Assembly: GCA_031279675.1 (NCBI GenBank)
Contig: JAITIB010000111.1
Span: 1 to 9,684, forward strand
From: Puniceicoccales bacterium
Lineage (GTDB): Bacteria > Verrucomicrobiota > Verrucomicrobiia > Opitutales > UBA953
DNA: 9,684 nt
Reading direction: 5' to 3'
Below are positions 1 to 6,720 of the stretch, piece by piece; position 1 is the first letter of the stretch, and every line of letters begins with the position of its first letter. The notes under the pieces were generated by a model. It was not told the DNA's origin and made no database searches. It was given only the letters and a program-made list of their open reading frames with translations. The translations under genes and the position numbers were made by a program.

Positions 1-294
1 AAATTCCTCTGGCCCGGATTTGGCGACAACGCCCGCGTCCTCAAGTGGATCGTCGAGCGCGTCAAAGGCACCGCCCAAGCCAAGGAAACACCCATCGGCT
101 ACATCCCCAACAAGGAAGATCTCGCATGGGAAGGCCTCGACTTCACCCAAGAACAATGGGACGCCGTCATGGCCATCAATCGCGACAACCTGCGCAAGCA
201 AACCGAGGAACAAGGCGAATTCTTCGCCACCTTTGGCACACACCTCCCCGCAGAGGTCGAAGCCGAGCGCCAGCGCATCATCAAGGCCCTGTAA
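1..294 (+). CDS. pckG: GTP-dependent phosphoenolpyruvate carboxykinase, C-terminal part (5' end outside window)
   Basis: This is the last 97 codons of a gene that enters from the left in frame 1 and stops with TAA at 292-294; no start lies in the window. The enzyme interconverts oxaloacetate plus GTP with PEP, GDP and CO2, in the cytoplasm, for gluconeogenesis or anaplerosis. The fragment opens with KFLWPGFGDNARVLKWI and continues with ETPIGYIP, both hallmarks of the GTP-type family. By alignment from memory with rat PEPCK, F2, F7 and N10 match the guanine-pocket residues F525, F530 and N533; the ATP-type family lacks this segment. The remaining tail, through QRIIKAL, has the usual C-terminal length. 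Codons strongly favour C in the third position, as expected of a well-expressed gene. A terminator follows at 325-368. The catalytic core and P-loop are outside the window, so activity cannot be judged. Confidence 0.95.
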   Translation, partial: KFLWPGFGDNARVLKWIVERVKGTAQAKETPIGYIPNKEDLAWEGLDFTQEQWDAVMAINRDNLRKQTEEQGEFFATFGTHLPAEVEAERQRIIKAL

Positions 295-306
295 ACAGGC
301 GCACGT

Positions 307-322
307 GGGAAAAGCTTTTCCC
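307..322. repeat. Perfect 16-base palindrome after pckG
   Basis: GGGAAAAGCTTTTCCC is perfectly self-complementary and lies 12 bases after the pckG stop, just ahead of the terminator stem. It could form a second hairpin in the pckG 3' UTR or be a binding site for a dimeric protein. The sequence does not decide between these. Confidence 0.5.
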
Positions 323-324
323 AA

Positions 325-368
325 AAAACAAACAAGGCTTCCCGAAAAGGGCTGCCTTGTTTTGTTTT
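325..368 (+). terminator. Intrinsic terminator of pckG
   Basis: The left arm AAAACAAACAAGGC (325-338) pairs with GCCTTGTTTTGTTTT (354-368, one bulged base), with an inner CCC/GGG pair around a GAAAA loop and a T-rich right arm. It lies about 30 bases past the pckG stop. The left arm is A-rich, so the hairpin may also work in reverse, but no minus-strand gene ends here. Confidence 0.85.
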
Positions 369-511
369 TACAGGCAGGCGCGCAACGCCCCGGAAATAAC
401 GCACAGGCGGAATTGTTGCGGTGCCCGACAAATGATGCGACAACAAAGGGAGCGAAGGTCAAAGACAGGATGAGAAAAGCCAGAGTCCGTGTGGCGATGC
501 AAACGCATGAC

Positions 512-636
512 TGCAAGCGACACCGCCATCAGGAGTGGCTGCGTTTCCTGCGGCTGATCGATCAAGCACTCCGCCCGAAAAGCAACTTCATCTGTTCGTG
601 GATAATCACGCCACTCACAAGCACGAGCGGCGAGAG
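512..636 (+). pseudogene. IS630-family transposase fragment, frameshifted
   Basis: Frame 2 reads CKRHRHQEWLRFLRLIDQA (512-568). Frame 1 continues with TPPEKQLHLFVDNHATHKH from 568 to 624, then meets TAG at 637-639. Joined, these match the core of IS630-family transposases, whose usual form is RHRHQE(W/F)LRFL..ID..TP....LHLIVDNYATHKH. Adding one base near 566-568 would restore a single frame, so a one-base deletion is likely. The Asp in VDN (codon 601-603) corresponds to the second residue of the DDE catalytic triad. The N-terminal DNA-binding part and the C-terminal part with the last acidic residue are both missing, and I see no terminal inverted repeats, so this is a dead fragment. The left limit is uncertain; the 370-511 stretch has no recognisable coding content. 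The family call rests on motif recall, not a search. Confidence 0.75.
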
Positions 637-655
637 TAGGCTTACCAATCTGGGA

Positions 656-2686
656 ATGACCACGCATTACTCGGGCATTTACGTGTCAGGCGATGGTGTT
701 GCCACCGTGGATGATCTTACCATAAATAGTGATACCACCGCGATCTATGTCGTGTCCGGCACGCTCTCTATTCTTTCCGGCGATTATAGCAGCGCCGGGA
801 CTGCGTTATATTGTGAAGGCGGCGCGGTGACCATTCCGGAGGGGCATTTTGAAACTCCATCTGGCGGCTGTTTTGATGTGCAAGCTCCCGGCAGCATTGG
901 CCTTGCAGCGGGCTCTTGGGCGACCCCGGCGCAATCAGCTTGGCCTACTGCGACCGAAGTCACTGTAGCCATCGGCTCACCGCTGTCCTTCACCGACAAC
1001 GTGGCGTATGACATTCCGGCATCCACCGTCGGCACAGCGATTGCAAACATCGACGTTTCGGGCGGCGCAAGTGGCGGCACGGCTCCGTATTCGTTCAGCG
1101 CCGTGGGGCTTCCGGCGGGGATAACCATCAGCGCGGCGGGCGTCATCTCCGGCACGCCGACAGCAGCGGGCGCGGCGGGAACGGCGACGATTACCGTAAC
1201 CGACGCCACCAGCGCGACGGCGAGCATCACGATTGCCTACGGAATCATATCTCCGCCCGTCACCACATCCACGCTTGGCGGCACGGTGACGATCAGTGGT
1301 GCGGCGATTTTCGGTCAAACGCTGACAGCCGTAACGTCGGGTTTGACGTCCATGCCGTCCGTCGCGCTGGGGACGCTTTCGTATCAGTGGAAACGCGGCG
1401 GGGCGGACATCGGCGGCGCGACGAACGCCACTTACACAACGCTTGCCGCCGACGTCGGGCAAACGCTGAGCGTGACGGTGACGGCTGCGAATTGCAGTGG
1501 CTCGGTCACTTCCACGGCGACGGGCGCGATTGGGAAAGCGACGAATCCCGCGGCGGTGCCGACGCTGAGTTACACGATTTCCGACACCTTCCCGAAGACG
1601 GTCACGATCACGGCGGTTGACGGCGCGCAATACAGTTTCGACGGCGGTGCGAGTTGGGGCAGCGAAAACACTTACACGTCGAACGCGGCGGAGGACGTGA
1701 CCCTCGCGATTCGCTGGGCGGAGACGGGAGTTTACAGCGCGTCCGGCGAAACCTCGATCGAGATAAACACGGCGGAGGATCCCAACGCCGACATCGCCGA
1801 GGCCAGAGCTGCCATCGGATTTGCCGATGATGCGGGCGAGTTCAGAGGCGCGCAGGAAGCCATTGCGGACGAGGCTGCCGCGCTGCTCGACATCGAGGCG
1901 ATCATTCAGATGGTGCTGGAAAATTGGGGGCTCGGCAGCGTGGATTTTGCGATCACGAACGGCGTTTTCCAAGCGGCCAGCGGTGGCGTTAACGGCAGAT
2001 ACACGTTCACGGTCACGTTCACGAAGGGCGGCGGCGTTCCGCGCGCGCTGGATTTGGACTACGTGATCGTCGCGACGCCGGTTCCGCCCGAAGTCGGCGA
2101 GCCGGTTATCGTGGCGGTGAGCGAGGCGTTGTTGCCGGAACACCGTTCGCCCGCGCAACAAGTTCTGGATACGATTCGCGGGGTGACGCCACCGCCGCCG
2201 GGCGCGATCAACGCGGTCATTGTTGGCTGCGACGTCACCTTCGAGGTGAGCGCGGTTGGCGAGGGTTTGGTTTACCAATGGTTTAAAAATGGCGCGGCTG
2301 TTCCTGGCGCGAACGCGGCGATCTTCACGGCGTTGGCGGTGCAGGAAGGCGAGGTTTACGCGGTGTCCGTGACGAACGCCGCCGGTGGCGTGACGGTTCG
2401 CGAAGTGGCGTCGCCGGAGTTTTTCCACCCCGTGGTTATCGTTAGCGAACCCGCGCCAACAGTCGCGCTGCAGGCGGGCGTCGCGACGCTGAGCGTCACG
2501 GTCAACGGCAGCGGGACGATTTACTATCAATGGTGCCGCGTCGATATGGCGACTGGCGCGCTTGACCCGATTCCGCTGGCGAACACGGCGACTTACAACG
2601 CCACCGCGCCGGGTTTCTACTGCCTCGTCACGAACAACCGCGCGAACCATCCGGCGACTTCCGGCGTCGTGGAAGTCGTCCCGTAG
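656..2686 (+). CDS. Ig-rich, beta-helix surface-type protein, probably 5'-truncated
   Basis: The frame encodes 676 residues from ATG 656; it is open further upstream, but that part overlaps pckG and the transposase scar, so it is not native. Residues 7-75 show short glycine-rich rungs (GIYVSGDG, IYVVSGTLSILSGDY) like a parallel beta-helix. Residues about 105-196 resemble a He_PIG/cadherin-like Ig fold (GLPAGITISAAGVISGTP). Residues 208-290 are an Ig-like module with YQWKRGGADIGGATNATY. Residues 304-371 carry the YSFDGGASWG motif. Residues 378-475 resemble a repeat common in surface proteins (NGRYTFTVTFTKGGG). Residues about 520-583 and 600-675 are two more Ig-like modules (YQWFKNGAAVPGANAA; YYQWCRVD). 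There is no signal peptide, membrane anchor, PEP-CTERM or autotransporter barrel, and no Shine-Dalgarno at 656. Such proteins normally act in adhesion or carbohydrate binding outside the cell; without an export signal this copy is probably a remnant. Its precise role is unknown. Confidence 0.7.
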   Translation: MTTHYSGIYVSGDGVATVDDLTINSDTTAIYVVSGTLSILSGDYSSAGTALYCEGGAVTIPEGHFETPSGGCFDVQAPGSIGLAAGSWATPAQSAWPTATEVTVAIGSPLSFTDNVAYDIPASTVGTAIANIDVSGGASGGTAPYSFSAVGLPAGITISAAGVISGTPTAAGAAGTATITVTDATSATASITIAYGIISPPVTTSTLGGTVTISGAAIFGQTLTAVTSGLTSMPSVALGTLSYQWKRGGADIGGATNATYTTLAADVGQTLSVTVTAANCSGSVTSTATGAIGKATNPAAVPTLSYTISDTFPKTVTITAVDGAQYSFDGGASWGSENTYTSNAAEDVTLAIRWAETGVYSASGETSIEINTAEDPNADIAEARAAIGFADDAGEFRGAQEAIADEAAALLDIEAIIQMVLENWGLGSVDFAITNGVFQAASGGVNGRYTFTVTFTKGGGVPRALDLDYVIVATPVPPEVGEPVIVAVSEALLPEHRSPAQQVLDTIRGVTPPPPGAINAVIVGCDVTFEVSAVGEGLVYQWFKNGAAVPGANAAIFTALAVQEGEVYAVSVTNAAGGVTVREVASPEFFHPVVIVSEPAPTVALQAGVATLSVTVNGSGTIYYQWCRVDMATGALDPIPLANTATYNATAPGFYCLVTNNRANHPATSGVVEVVP

Positions 2687-2978
2687 CGCGGCCCGCCCGA
2701 CCTTTTTAAACCCAAAAACCAACGCACATGTTCACGCATAAAACCACCCACCGAACCAGCGCTGACGTTCTCCCCGGGAAAGCGAACGGAACGGCGACTT
2801 CAGTCGCCGCCACACCCGGGGCGTCTTCCGCAAACAAAACGTTTATTCCGCACACGGCGATTTCCGAGCGAAGCGACAAGACCGGGCGCGAAGCGAACCG
2901 GACCATCACCGCCTAATCACCGGGATGCGGCACAAATCTTATTCCGAGTCGTTGTCGCATAAAACGGGTTGAGAAATG
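2687..2978. other. Intergenic stretch without a supported gene
   Basis: I see no gene here. A 62-codon frame at 2728-2916 has no recognisable domain, no Shine-Dalgarno, and is crossed by a compound hairpin, so I do not call it. A 10-base direct repeat, CGCATAAAAC, occurs at 2735-2744 and 2956-2965 and brackets the hairpin. The surface-protein gene has no convincing T-tract terminator before the shared one at 2979-3011. Confidence 0.6.
2772..2821. repeat. Compound inverted repeat (REP-like hairpin)
   Basis: The inner arms CGGCGACT (2792-2799) and AGTCGCCG (2802-2809) form an 8-bp stem with a two-base centre. Outer arms CCCCGGG (2772-2778) and CCCGGGG (2815-2821) could extend it across asymmetric 13- and 5-base spacers. 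A G+C-rich hairpin between genes is typical of interspersed palindromic repeats. I cannot see other copies in the window, so the repeat-family call is inferred. Confidence 0.5.
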
Positions 2979-3011
2979 AAAAACGCCGCGGGTTTTGTCG
3001 CGGCGTTTTTT
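2979..3011 (-). terminator. rpmB terminator (bidirectional hairpin)
   Basis: AAAAACGCCGCG (2979-2990) pairs with CGCGGCGTTTTTT (2999-3011) around an 8-base loop. Read on the minus strand, the G+C stem ends in a five-T run 24 bases past the rpmB stop. The plus-strand reading ends in six Ts, so it can also stop transcription arriving from the surface-protein gene. Confidence 0.88.
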
Positions 3012-3035
3012 ATCGGAAAATCTTGCGTGATGCGC

Positions 3036-3266
3036 TCAGGCTTTGGTGACGAGGCCGGCCTTGATGGCCTTGACGCAGACCCACTGGCGTTTCACCTGCC
3101 CCGAGGGCAGTTTGACGCGGATGCGCTGCACGTTGGGCTTGAACGTGCGCTTGGTCTGCTTGACGAGCTGGAGTCCGATTCCGCCGCTTTTTTTGGACTG
3201 GCCTTTGTGTATGATGCGACGGCCTTTGACTGGGCGTTTTCCGGTGACTGAGCAAATGCGTGACAT
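3036..3266 (-). CDS. rpmB: 50S ribosomal protein L28
   Basis: This encodes 76 residues, the usual length for bacterial L28 (bL28), a basic protein of the large ribosomal subunit. The N-terminus MSRICSVTGKRPVKG is the family signature (C-x-V-T-G-K-x-P). The middle (KRTFKPNVQRIRVKLPSG) and the end (VCVKAIKAGLVTKA) match the beta-rich core and C-terminal helix region. ATG 3266 is chosen because the family begins exactly there; an in-frame ATG 22 codons upstream would overlap the promoter. No Shine-Dalgarno precedes it; the leader (AACATCAAACCAACCCGACA) is A/C-rich and looks unstructured, suggesting initiation that does not rely on anti-SD pairing. rpmB stands alone, with its own promoter (3315-3342) and terminator (2979-3011), and is not paired with rpmG as in many bacteria. 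Confidence 0.96.
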   Translation of the reverse strand: MSRICSVTGKRPVKGRRIIHKGQSKKSGGIGLQLVKQTKRTFKPNVQRIRVKLPSGQVKRQWVCVKAIKAGLVTKA

Positions 3267-3314
3267 GGTTGTCGGGTTGGTTTGATGTTGTGTCTTCTTG
3301 TTAAAAGTCGGGGC

Positions 3315-3342
3315 ACCATAGGGTGTGTCCATGTGTTGACAA
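3315..3342 (-). promoter_or_regulatory. Sigma70-like promoter of rpmB
   Basis: On the minus strand, TTGTCA (3342-3337, five of six to TTGACA) and TATGGT (3320-3315, four of six to TATAAT) are separated by 16 bases. The start of transcription would fall near 3308, giving a leader of about 40 bases before the rpmB ATG. Confidence 0.6.
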
Positions 3343-3389
3343 GCGATTTTTTGCGGCGCCTTGGGAAAACGCGCCTTCGGGGCGGGAAC

Positions 3390-3551
3390 TCATTTGTTCC
3401 GTATCACACGCCAGAGGCACCAGACGAAGATCGCTGTCACGCTGCCGACGGAGACGATCATGCTTGTCCAGCCGCCGGTTGACAGTGTTTCGGGGGCGTT
3501 TCCCGTTGTTGTGGCGAGAGTGTTGAGGATTGTCCGGGGGAGTGCGTTCAT
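3390..3551 (-). CDS. MetS-like small subunit of the NSS transporter (single membrane segment)
   Basis: This 53-residue frame starts at ATG 3551-3549, overlapping the transporter's TGA stop (3550-3548) as ATGA, and stops at TGA 3392-3390. The N-terminal 27 residues are polar. Residues about 28-50 (WTSMIVSVGSVTAIFVWCLW then RVI) form one membrane segment, followed by the basic tail RNK, which predicts a cytoplasmic C-terminus. Known MetP-type bacterial NSS transporters, such as Corynebacterium MetP, have a small one-segment partner (MetS, about 60 residues) encoded directly downstream and needed for transport. Position, overlap, size and topology all fit that role. The four-base overlap suggests translational coupling and near-equal amounts of the two proteins. 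The longer polar N-terminus differs from the very short MetS forms I recall. The function is inferred from context; no residue-level match to MetS is claimed. Confidence 0.75.
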   Translation of the reverse strand: MNALPRTILNTLATTTGNAPETLSTGGWTSMIVSVGSVTAIFVWCLWRVIRNK

Positions 3552-5197
3552 TGCGGTGGCGTGGTGCGGTGGTGTTTTTTTTGCAGTCCCGAATGTCTCA
3601 GGTGGGGTGGCAGGGGTTTGTTGCGCCAGCGTCTCCCACCGGCAGCGACGAGGGCGATGCAGGAGAGGAGCACGAATGCGATGAACGCCACCGTGAGCTG
3701 GGCCACGGGATTGGAGTTTTCCCCGAACAAGTCCGTCATGTAATGCTTGGGTTCGAATCGTGGCGTGGTGAGGCTGAAGTTCCAGCCGAGCATCTCGCGC
3801 AGGAGAAAGAGCACGAAAATCGTCGTCAGGTAAAGTGGCGTCACGTAGCGCATGACAAGGCGGAATCCCCCGGGCACGCGCAGCAGCGCGCCGCGGTGCA
3901 TTTCGCTCCAGCTCTTGTCAATGCCGACGAGCCAGCCGAAGAGCACGATTACAAGCGTTCCGAGCATGAAGACGGACACGTTGCCAACCCAGAAATCCAT
4001 GGTGTCGATGGCTTTCAATCCACCGGAGAAATACGTTGCCCAGCTGCTTCCGATGATGACGAGCACGGCCAGCCACGCGATCGAGGTGCGCCGGCGCAGC
4101 TGGAATGCTTCTTCGAGAAAAGCCAGGACGGGTTGCAAAATCGAAATCGAGCTCGTCACCGCCGCCAGGAACAGGAGCACGAAAAATCCCGTCGCGAACA
4201 GCATTCCCGCGGGCATCGAGGTGAACACCGAGGGCAGCACCATGAAGCCCAGCGAGAACGTCCCGCCCGCCACTCCTGCCGCGCCCAGGAACAGGAATGC
4301 CGCGGGCACCGTGATCATGCCCCCCAGCGCCACCTCGCAAAACGAGTTCGCCGCCACCGCTGTCACGCTGCTCAAGGTCACGTCGTCCGTGCGCCGCAGA
4401 TAGCTCGCATAGGTGATGATGATTCCCATGCCCACCGAGAGGGAGAAAAACACCTGCCCCGCCGCCGCCAGCCATAGTTGCGGGTTGGCAAGGCTCGTGG
4501 AGAGCTCGCCCGGGTTCCACATGAAACCCAGCGCGGCGAGCACATTTTGGCCCGGTTTGGACGCGTCCGGCGTCCCCAGCGAGAGCACTCGCACCAGGAT
4601 CGCGACCGCGATGGCAATCAACAGCGGCATCCCGACGCGGCATGCCATCTCGATGCCGCGCGAGATCCCCCTGTGGAGCAAAAACAGGTTGATCACCAGC
4701 GCGATTATAAGGAAAAACCCCGCCTTGTCCGGAGAGAACCGCACCGCATCGCCATCCCCCGTCGCGCCCGTGAACGCCGCAAAAAGCTTTGGGAAGTCCG
4801 CCACCCCGTCCAACCCGCCTGAGAGCGCCATGCACGCGTAGCCCAGGCACCACGACTCCACACACATGTAATACATGCTCACCACCAGCGGCACCGCCAA
4901 CCCGAGAACGCCCAGATACTTCGCCCACGGTCTGCGAAGCAGCGTGTGAAAAATCCCCGGGCTCGAATGAAATCCGAGCCGCCCTCCGTAACGCCCCATC
5001 GTCCACTCCGCCCACGCCACCGGCGCGCCGATGAGCAGCAGCGACACGAAATAAGCGATCATGAACGACCCGCCGCCGTATTTGGCCGCAAGCCCGGGAA
5101 ATCGCAAAAAGTTCCCCAGCCCGACCGCGCTGCTTGCCACGGCAAGAATAGCGCCCATGCGGGAGCTCCATGCTTCATGTTGTTGTGGTTGCGACAT
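3548..5197 (-). CDS. Neurotransmitter:sodium symporter family transporter (LeuT fold, MetP-like)
   Basis: This 549-residue inner-membrane protein should import an amino acid with Na+. About 12 hydrophobic segments are visible. Segment 1 has ASSAVGLGNFLRFPGL, and segment 8 has AAVTSSISILQP. Aligned from memory with LeuT, A24, N29, S252 and N284 fill the Na1 positions (LeuT A22, N27, T254, N286), with Ser for Thr keeping the hydroxyl. V25, A345, T348 and S349 fill most of Na2. E288 matches LeuT E290, which predicts chloride independence. The substrate cannot be read from sequence; methionine or alanine is a guess from the small partner gene. ATG 5197 is chosen because the family begins about 10 residues before segment 1; the frame stays open upstream to 5299, but that would overlap the divergent lipoprotein gene. 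The tail after segment 12 is basic and His-rich. Its stop overlaps the small downstream gene by four bases. No good terminator follows the pair. Confidence 0.93.
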   Translation of the reverse strand: MSQPQQHEAWSSRMGAILAVASSAVGLGNFLRFPGLAAKYGGGSFMIAYFVSLLLIGAPVAWAEWTMGRYGGRLGFHSSPGIFHTLLRRPWAKYLGVLGLAVPLVVSMYYMCVESWCLGYACMALSGGLDGVADFPKLFAAFTGATGDGDAVRFSPDKAGFFLIIALVINLFLLHRGISRGIEMACRVGMPLLIAIAVAILVRVLSLGTPDASKPGQNVLAALGFMWNPGELSTSLANPQLWLAAAGQVFFSLSVGMGIIITYASYLRRTDDVTLSSVTAVAANSFCEVALGGMITVPAAFLFLGAAGVAGGTFSLGFMVLPSVFTSMPAGMLFATGFFVLLFLAAVTSSISILQPVLAFLEEAFQLRRRTSIAWLAVLVIIGSSWATYFSGGLKAIDTMDFWVGNVSVFMLGTLVIVLFGWLVGIDKSWSEMHRGALLRVPGGFRLVMRYVTPLYLTTIFVLFLLREMLGWNFSLTTPRFEPKHYMTDLFGENSNPVAQLTVAFIAFVLLSCIALVAAGGRRWRNKPLPPHLRHSGLQKKHHRTTPPQ

Positions 5198-5280
5198 CGC
5201 CGCGCATCCAATGGCACGCGCCGGGCAATCGCAAAAACATTTTGCCACCGCTCCGCCGCCACCAATAGCCTCCTTTTCCC

Positions 5281-6720
5281 ATGTTGAAACGCTTCCCATG
5301 TCTTGCCGCCGTCCTCGGCGGGTGCTTCCTCGCGCTGGCGGGCTTTTCCGGTTGCGGCACCGGCTATGAAAAGGATGCCACCGCCCTGGCGCGCGACTGG
5401 AGTCGGGGCGACTATGCCGCCGCGGCGGATCTTGCCGGGAAAAAATCTTCCGCCGCCCGCACCACCGACCGTCTCCTCTGGCAACTCGAATGGGGTGCCG
5501 CCACCCGTGCCGCGGGACGCCTCGACGAAAGCGTCCGGGCCTTTGACTCCGCGCTTGAGAGCATTTCCAAGTGGGACAGGACGCCCGATGCCAGCCTTTC
5601 CGGCGAAACGCTTGCGGCGCTCACCAACATGAACGCGCTTCCCTATCGGGGCACTGCGTATGACCGCATCATGCTGAGCACCTACCAGGCGTTGAATTAC
5701 CTTGCGCTTGGCCGGCGCGACAAGGCACGCGTCGCGCTCAACCTTGCCCAAGACCGTCAGGCGGAGGCCGTTCAGGCCAACGCCGCCCGCCTTGAGCGCA
5801 TCACCGCCGCCCAAGGGGCCGATGTTGAGCGCACCCGCCGTGATGCCGGCCTCGCCTCCGCTCTGGACGCCACCTACGCCGAGACGCGCCGGATGAAAGC
5901 CTATGCGGACTATGTCAACCCGTTCAGCGTCTGGCTCCACGGCGTGTTTTTTCTCGCGAACGCCACCGGGGCGTCCGACATCGAGCGGGCGCACAAATCG
6001 CTTGAACGCGCCGCCGCAATGGCGCCAAACGACGCCGTTCGCGAGGACTTGGCGATGGCAAGGAAACTTCGTTCAACAGCCGCGGAGCTCTCCCCGACCA
6101 CTTACATCATATTTGAAACCGGCCTCGCACCCACGCGCCGTGAAGTGCGCATGGACATCCCCCTCCTCTTCGTTACGGGGAAAGTCCCCTATGTCGGCGC
6201 CGCTTTCCCCAAGCTCCAGTTTCATGAAAACCATGCCGCCGCGCTGTCCGTGTGGACATTGCCCGATCGCGCCCCGCCTGTGCGCACGCAGACACTCGCC
6301 CGGATGGATGGCATTGTCGCCACCGATTTTGACAACGAGCTCCCCGAGATCGTCACCCGCACCCTCTTGAGCACCCTGCTCAAGGCCGCCATCAGCTATG
6401 GCGTCAACGAGGCTGCCGATCGCGCCGTGAAAAACAAATCCGACGGCACCGCCGTTGCCGCATGGCTTGCCAGTCGCCTCGCCACCACCGTTTACGGTGT
6501 CGCCACCACGAATGCGGATCTGCGCACGTGGCACACCCTTCCCAAGGAATTTCAAATTGCCCGCCTGCCCACTCCACCCAGCCGCCGCCTGCGCCTCGTC
6601 CTTGGAAACTCACCTGCGGTTGACATCCTCCTCAACACGGGCACCGTGGGCGTTGTCTATGTCAAAAGCACCGCGCGGGACGCCCCGCCGGCCATCACGC
6701 AATTCACACTCAAACCTTGA
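5281..6720 (+). CDS. COG3014-type TPR-like outer-envelope lipoprotein
   Basis: The protein has 479 residues, with a lipoprotein signal peptide: basic MLKR, a hydrophobic stretch, then GFSGC with lipidated Cys25 (Phe at -3 is less common). Residues about 30-130 and 215-265 look like helical repeats (AAADLAGKKSSA, ALNYLALGRRDKARVALN, AHKSLERAAAMAPND), consistent with a TPR solenoid. The second half, with YIIFETGLAP, KVPYVGAAFP, TWHTLPKEFQIARLP and a final VDILLNTGTVGVVYVKS strand pair, fits the conserved C-terminal region of COG3014. The biochemical role is not established. Its family is often found next to YcfL and LpoB genes, as here, which suggests a part in building or controlling the envelope. 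The stop TGA directly abuts the next ATG. No Shine-Dalgarno precedes ATG 5281. Only 83 bases separate it from the divergent transporter, so promoters for both must lie there or overlap the genes. Confidence 0.82.
   Translation: MLKRFPCLAAVLGGCFLALAGFSGCGTGYEKDATALARDWSRGDYAAAADLAGKKSSAARTTDRLLWQLEWGAATRAAGRLDESVRAFDSALESISKWDRTPDASLSGETLAALTNMNALPYRGTAYDRIMLSTYQALNYLALGRRDKARVALNLAQDRQAEAVQANAARLERITAAQGADVERTRRDAGLASALDATYAETRRMKAYADYVNPFSVWLHGVFFLANATGASDIERAHKSLERAAAMAPNDAVREDLAMARKLRSTAAELSPTTYIIFETGLAPTRREVRMDIPLLFVTGKVPYVGAAFPKLQFHENHAAALSVWTLPDRAPPVRTQTLARMDGIVATDFDNELPEIVTRTLLSTLLKAAISYGVNEAADRAVKNKSDGTAVAAWLASRLATTVYGVATTNADLRTWHTLPKEFQIARLPTPPSRRLRLVLGNSPAVDILLNTGTVGVVYVKSTARDAPPAITQFTLKP

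Noticed and set aside
368..667. Minus-strand 99-codon frame over the transposase scar
   Set aside because: It is antisense to the IS630 fragment; the plus strand holds the recognisable transposase motifs.
977..2722. Long minus-strand open frame (581 codons) opposite the surface-protein gene
   Set aside because: Its product is Arg-rich and low in domain content, the mirror of G+C-rich codons on the other strand. The plus-strand frame has clear Ig-like modules.
2728..2916. 62-codon plus-strand frame
   Set aside because: It has no domain and no initiation signal and is crossed by the compound hairpin; it looks like a chance frame.
3355..3389. Possible terminator for the transporter operon
   Set aside because: Hairpins GGCGC/GCGCC and CGCC/GGCG exist, but on the minus strand they are followed by an A-run, not a T-run, so intrinsic termination is not supported.
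3745..3760. GGTTCGAATC, matching a tRNA T-loop consensus
   Set aside because: It lies inside the transporter coding sequence (residues TPRFEP) and has no acceptor, D or anticodon arms around it.
5269..5276. AAAGGAGG on the minus strand ahead of the transporter
   Set aside because: It is a perfect Shine-Dalgarno-like string, but it lies over 70 bases before the family-supported ATG 5197 and no in-frame start is at proper spacing.
5059..5994. Minus-strand 311-codon frame covering the divergent intergenic region
   Set aside because: It overlaps both the transporter start and the COG3014 lipoprotein gene in other frames, with no recognisable domain.
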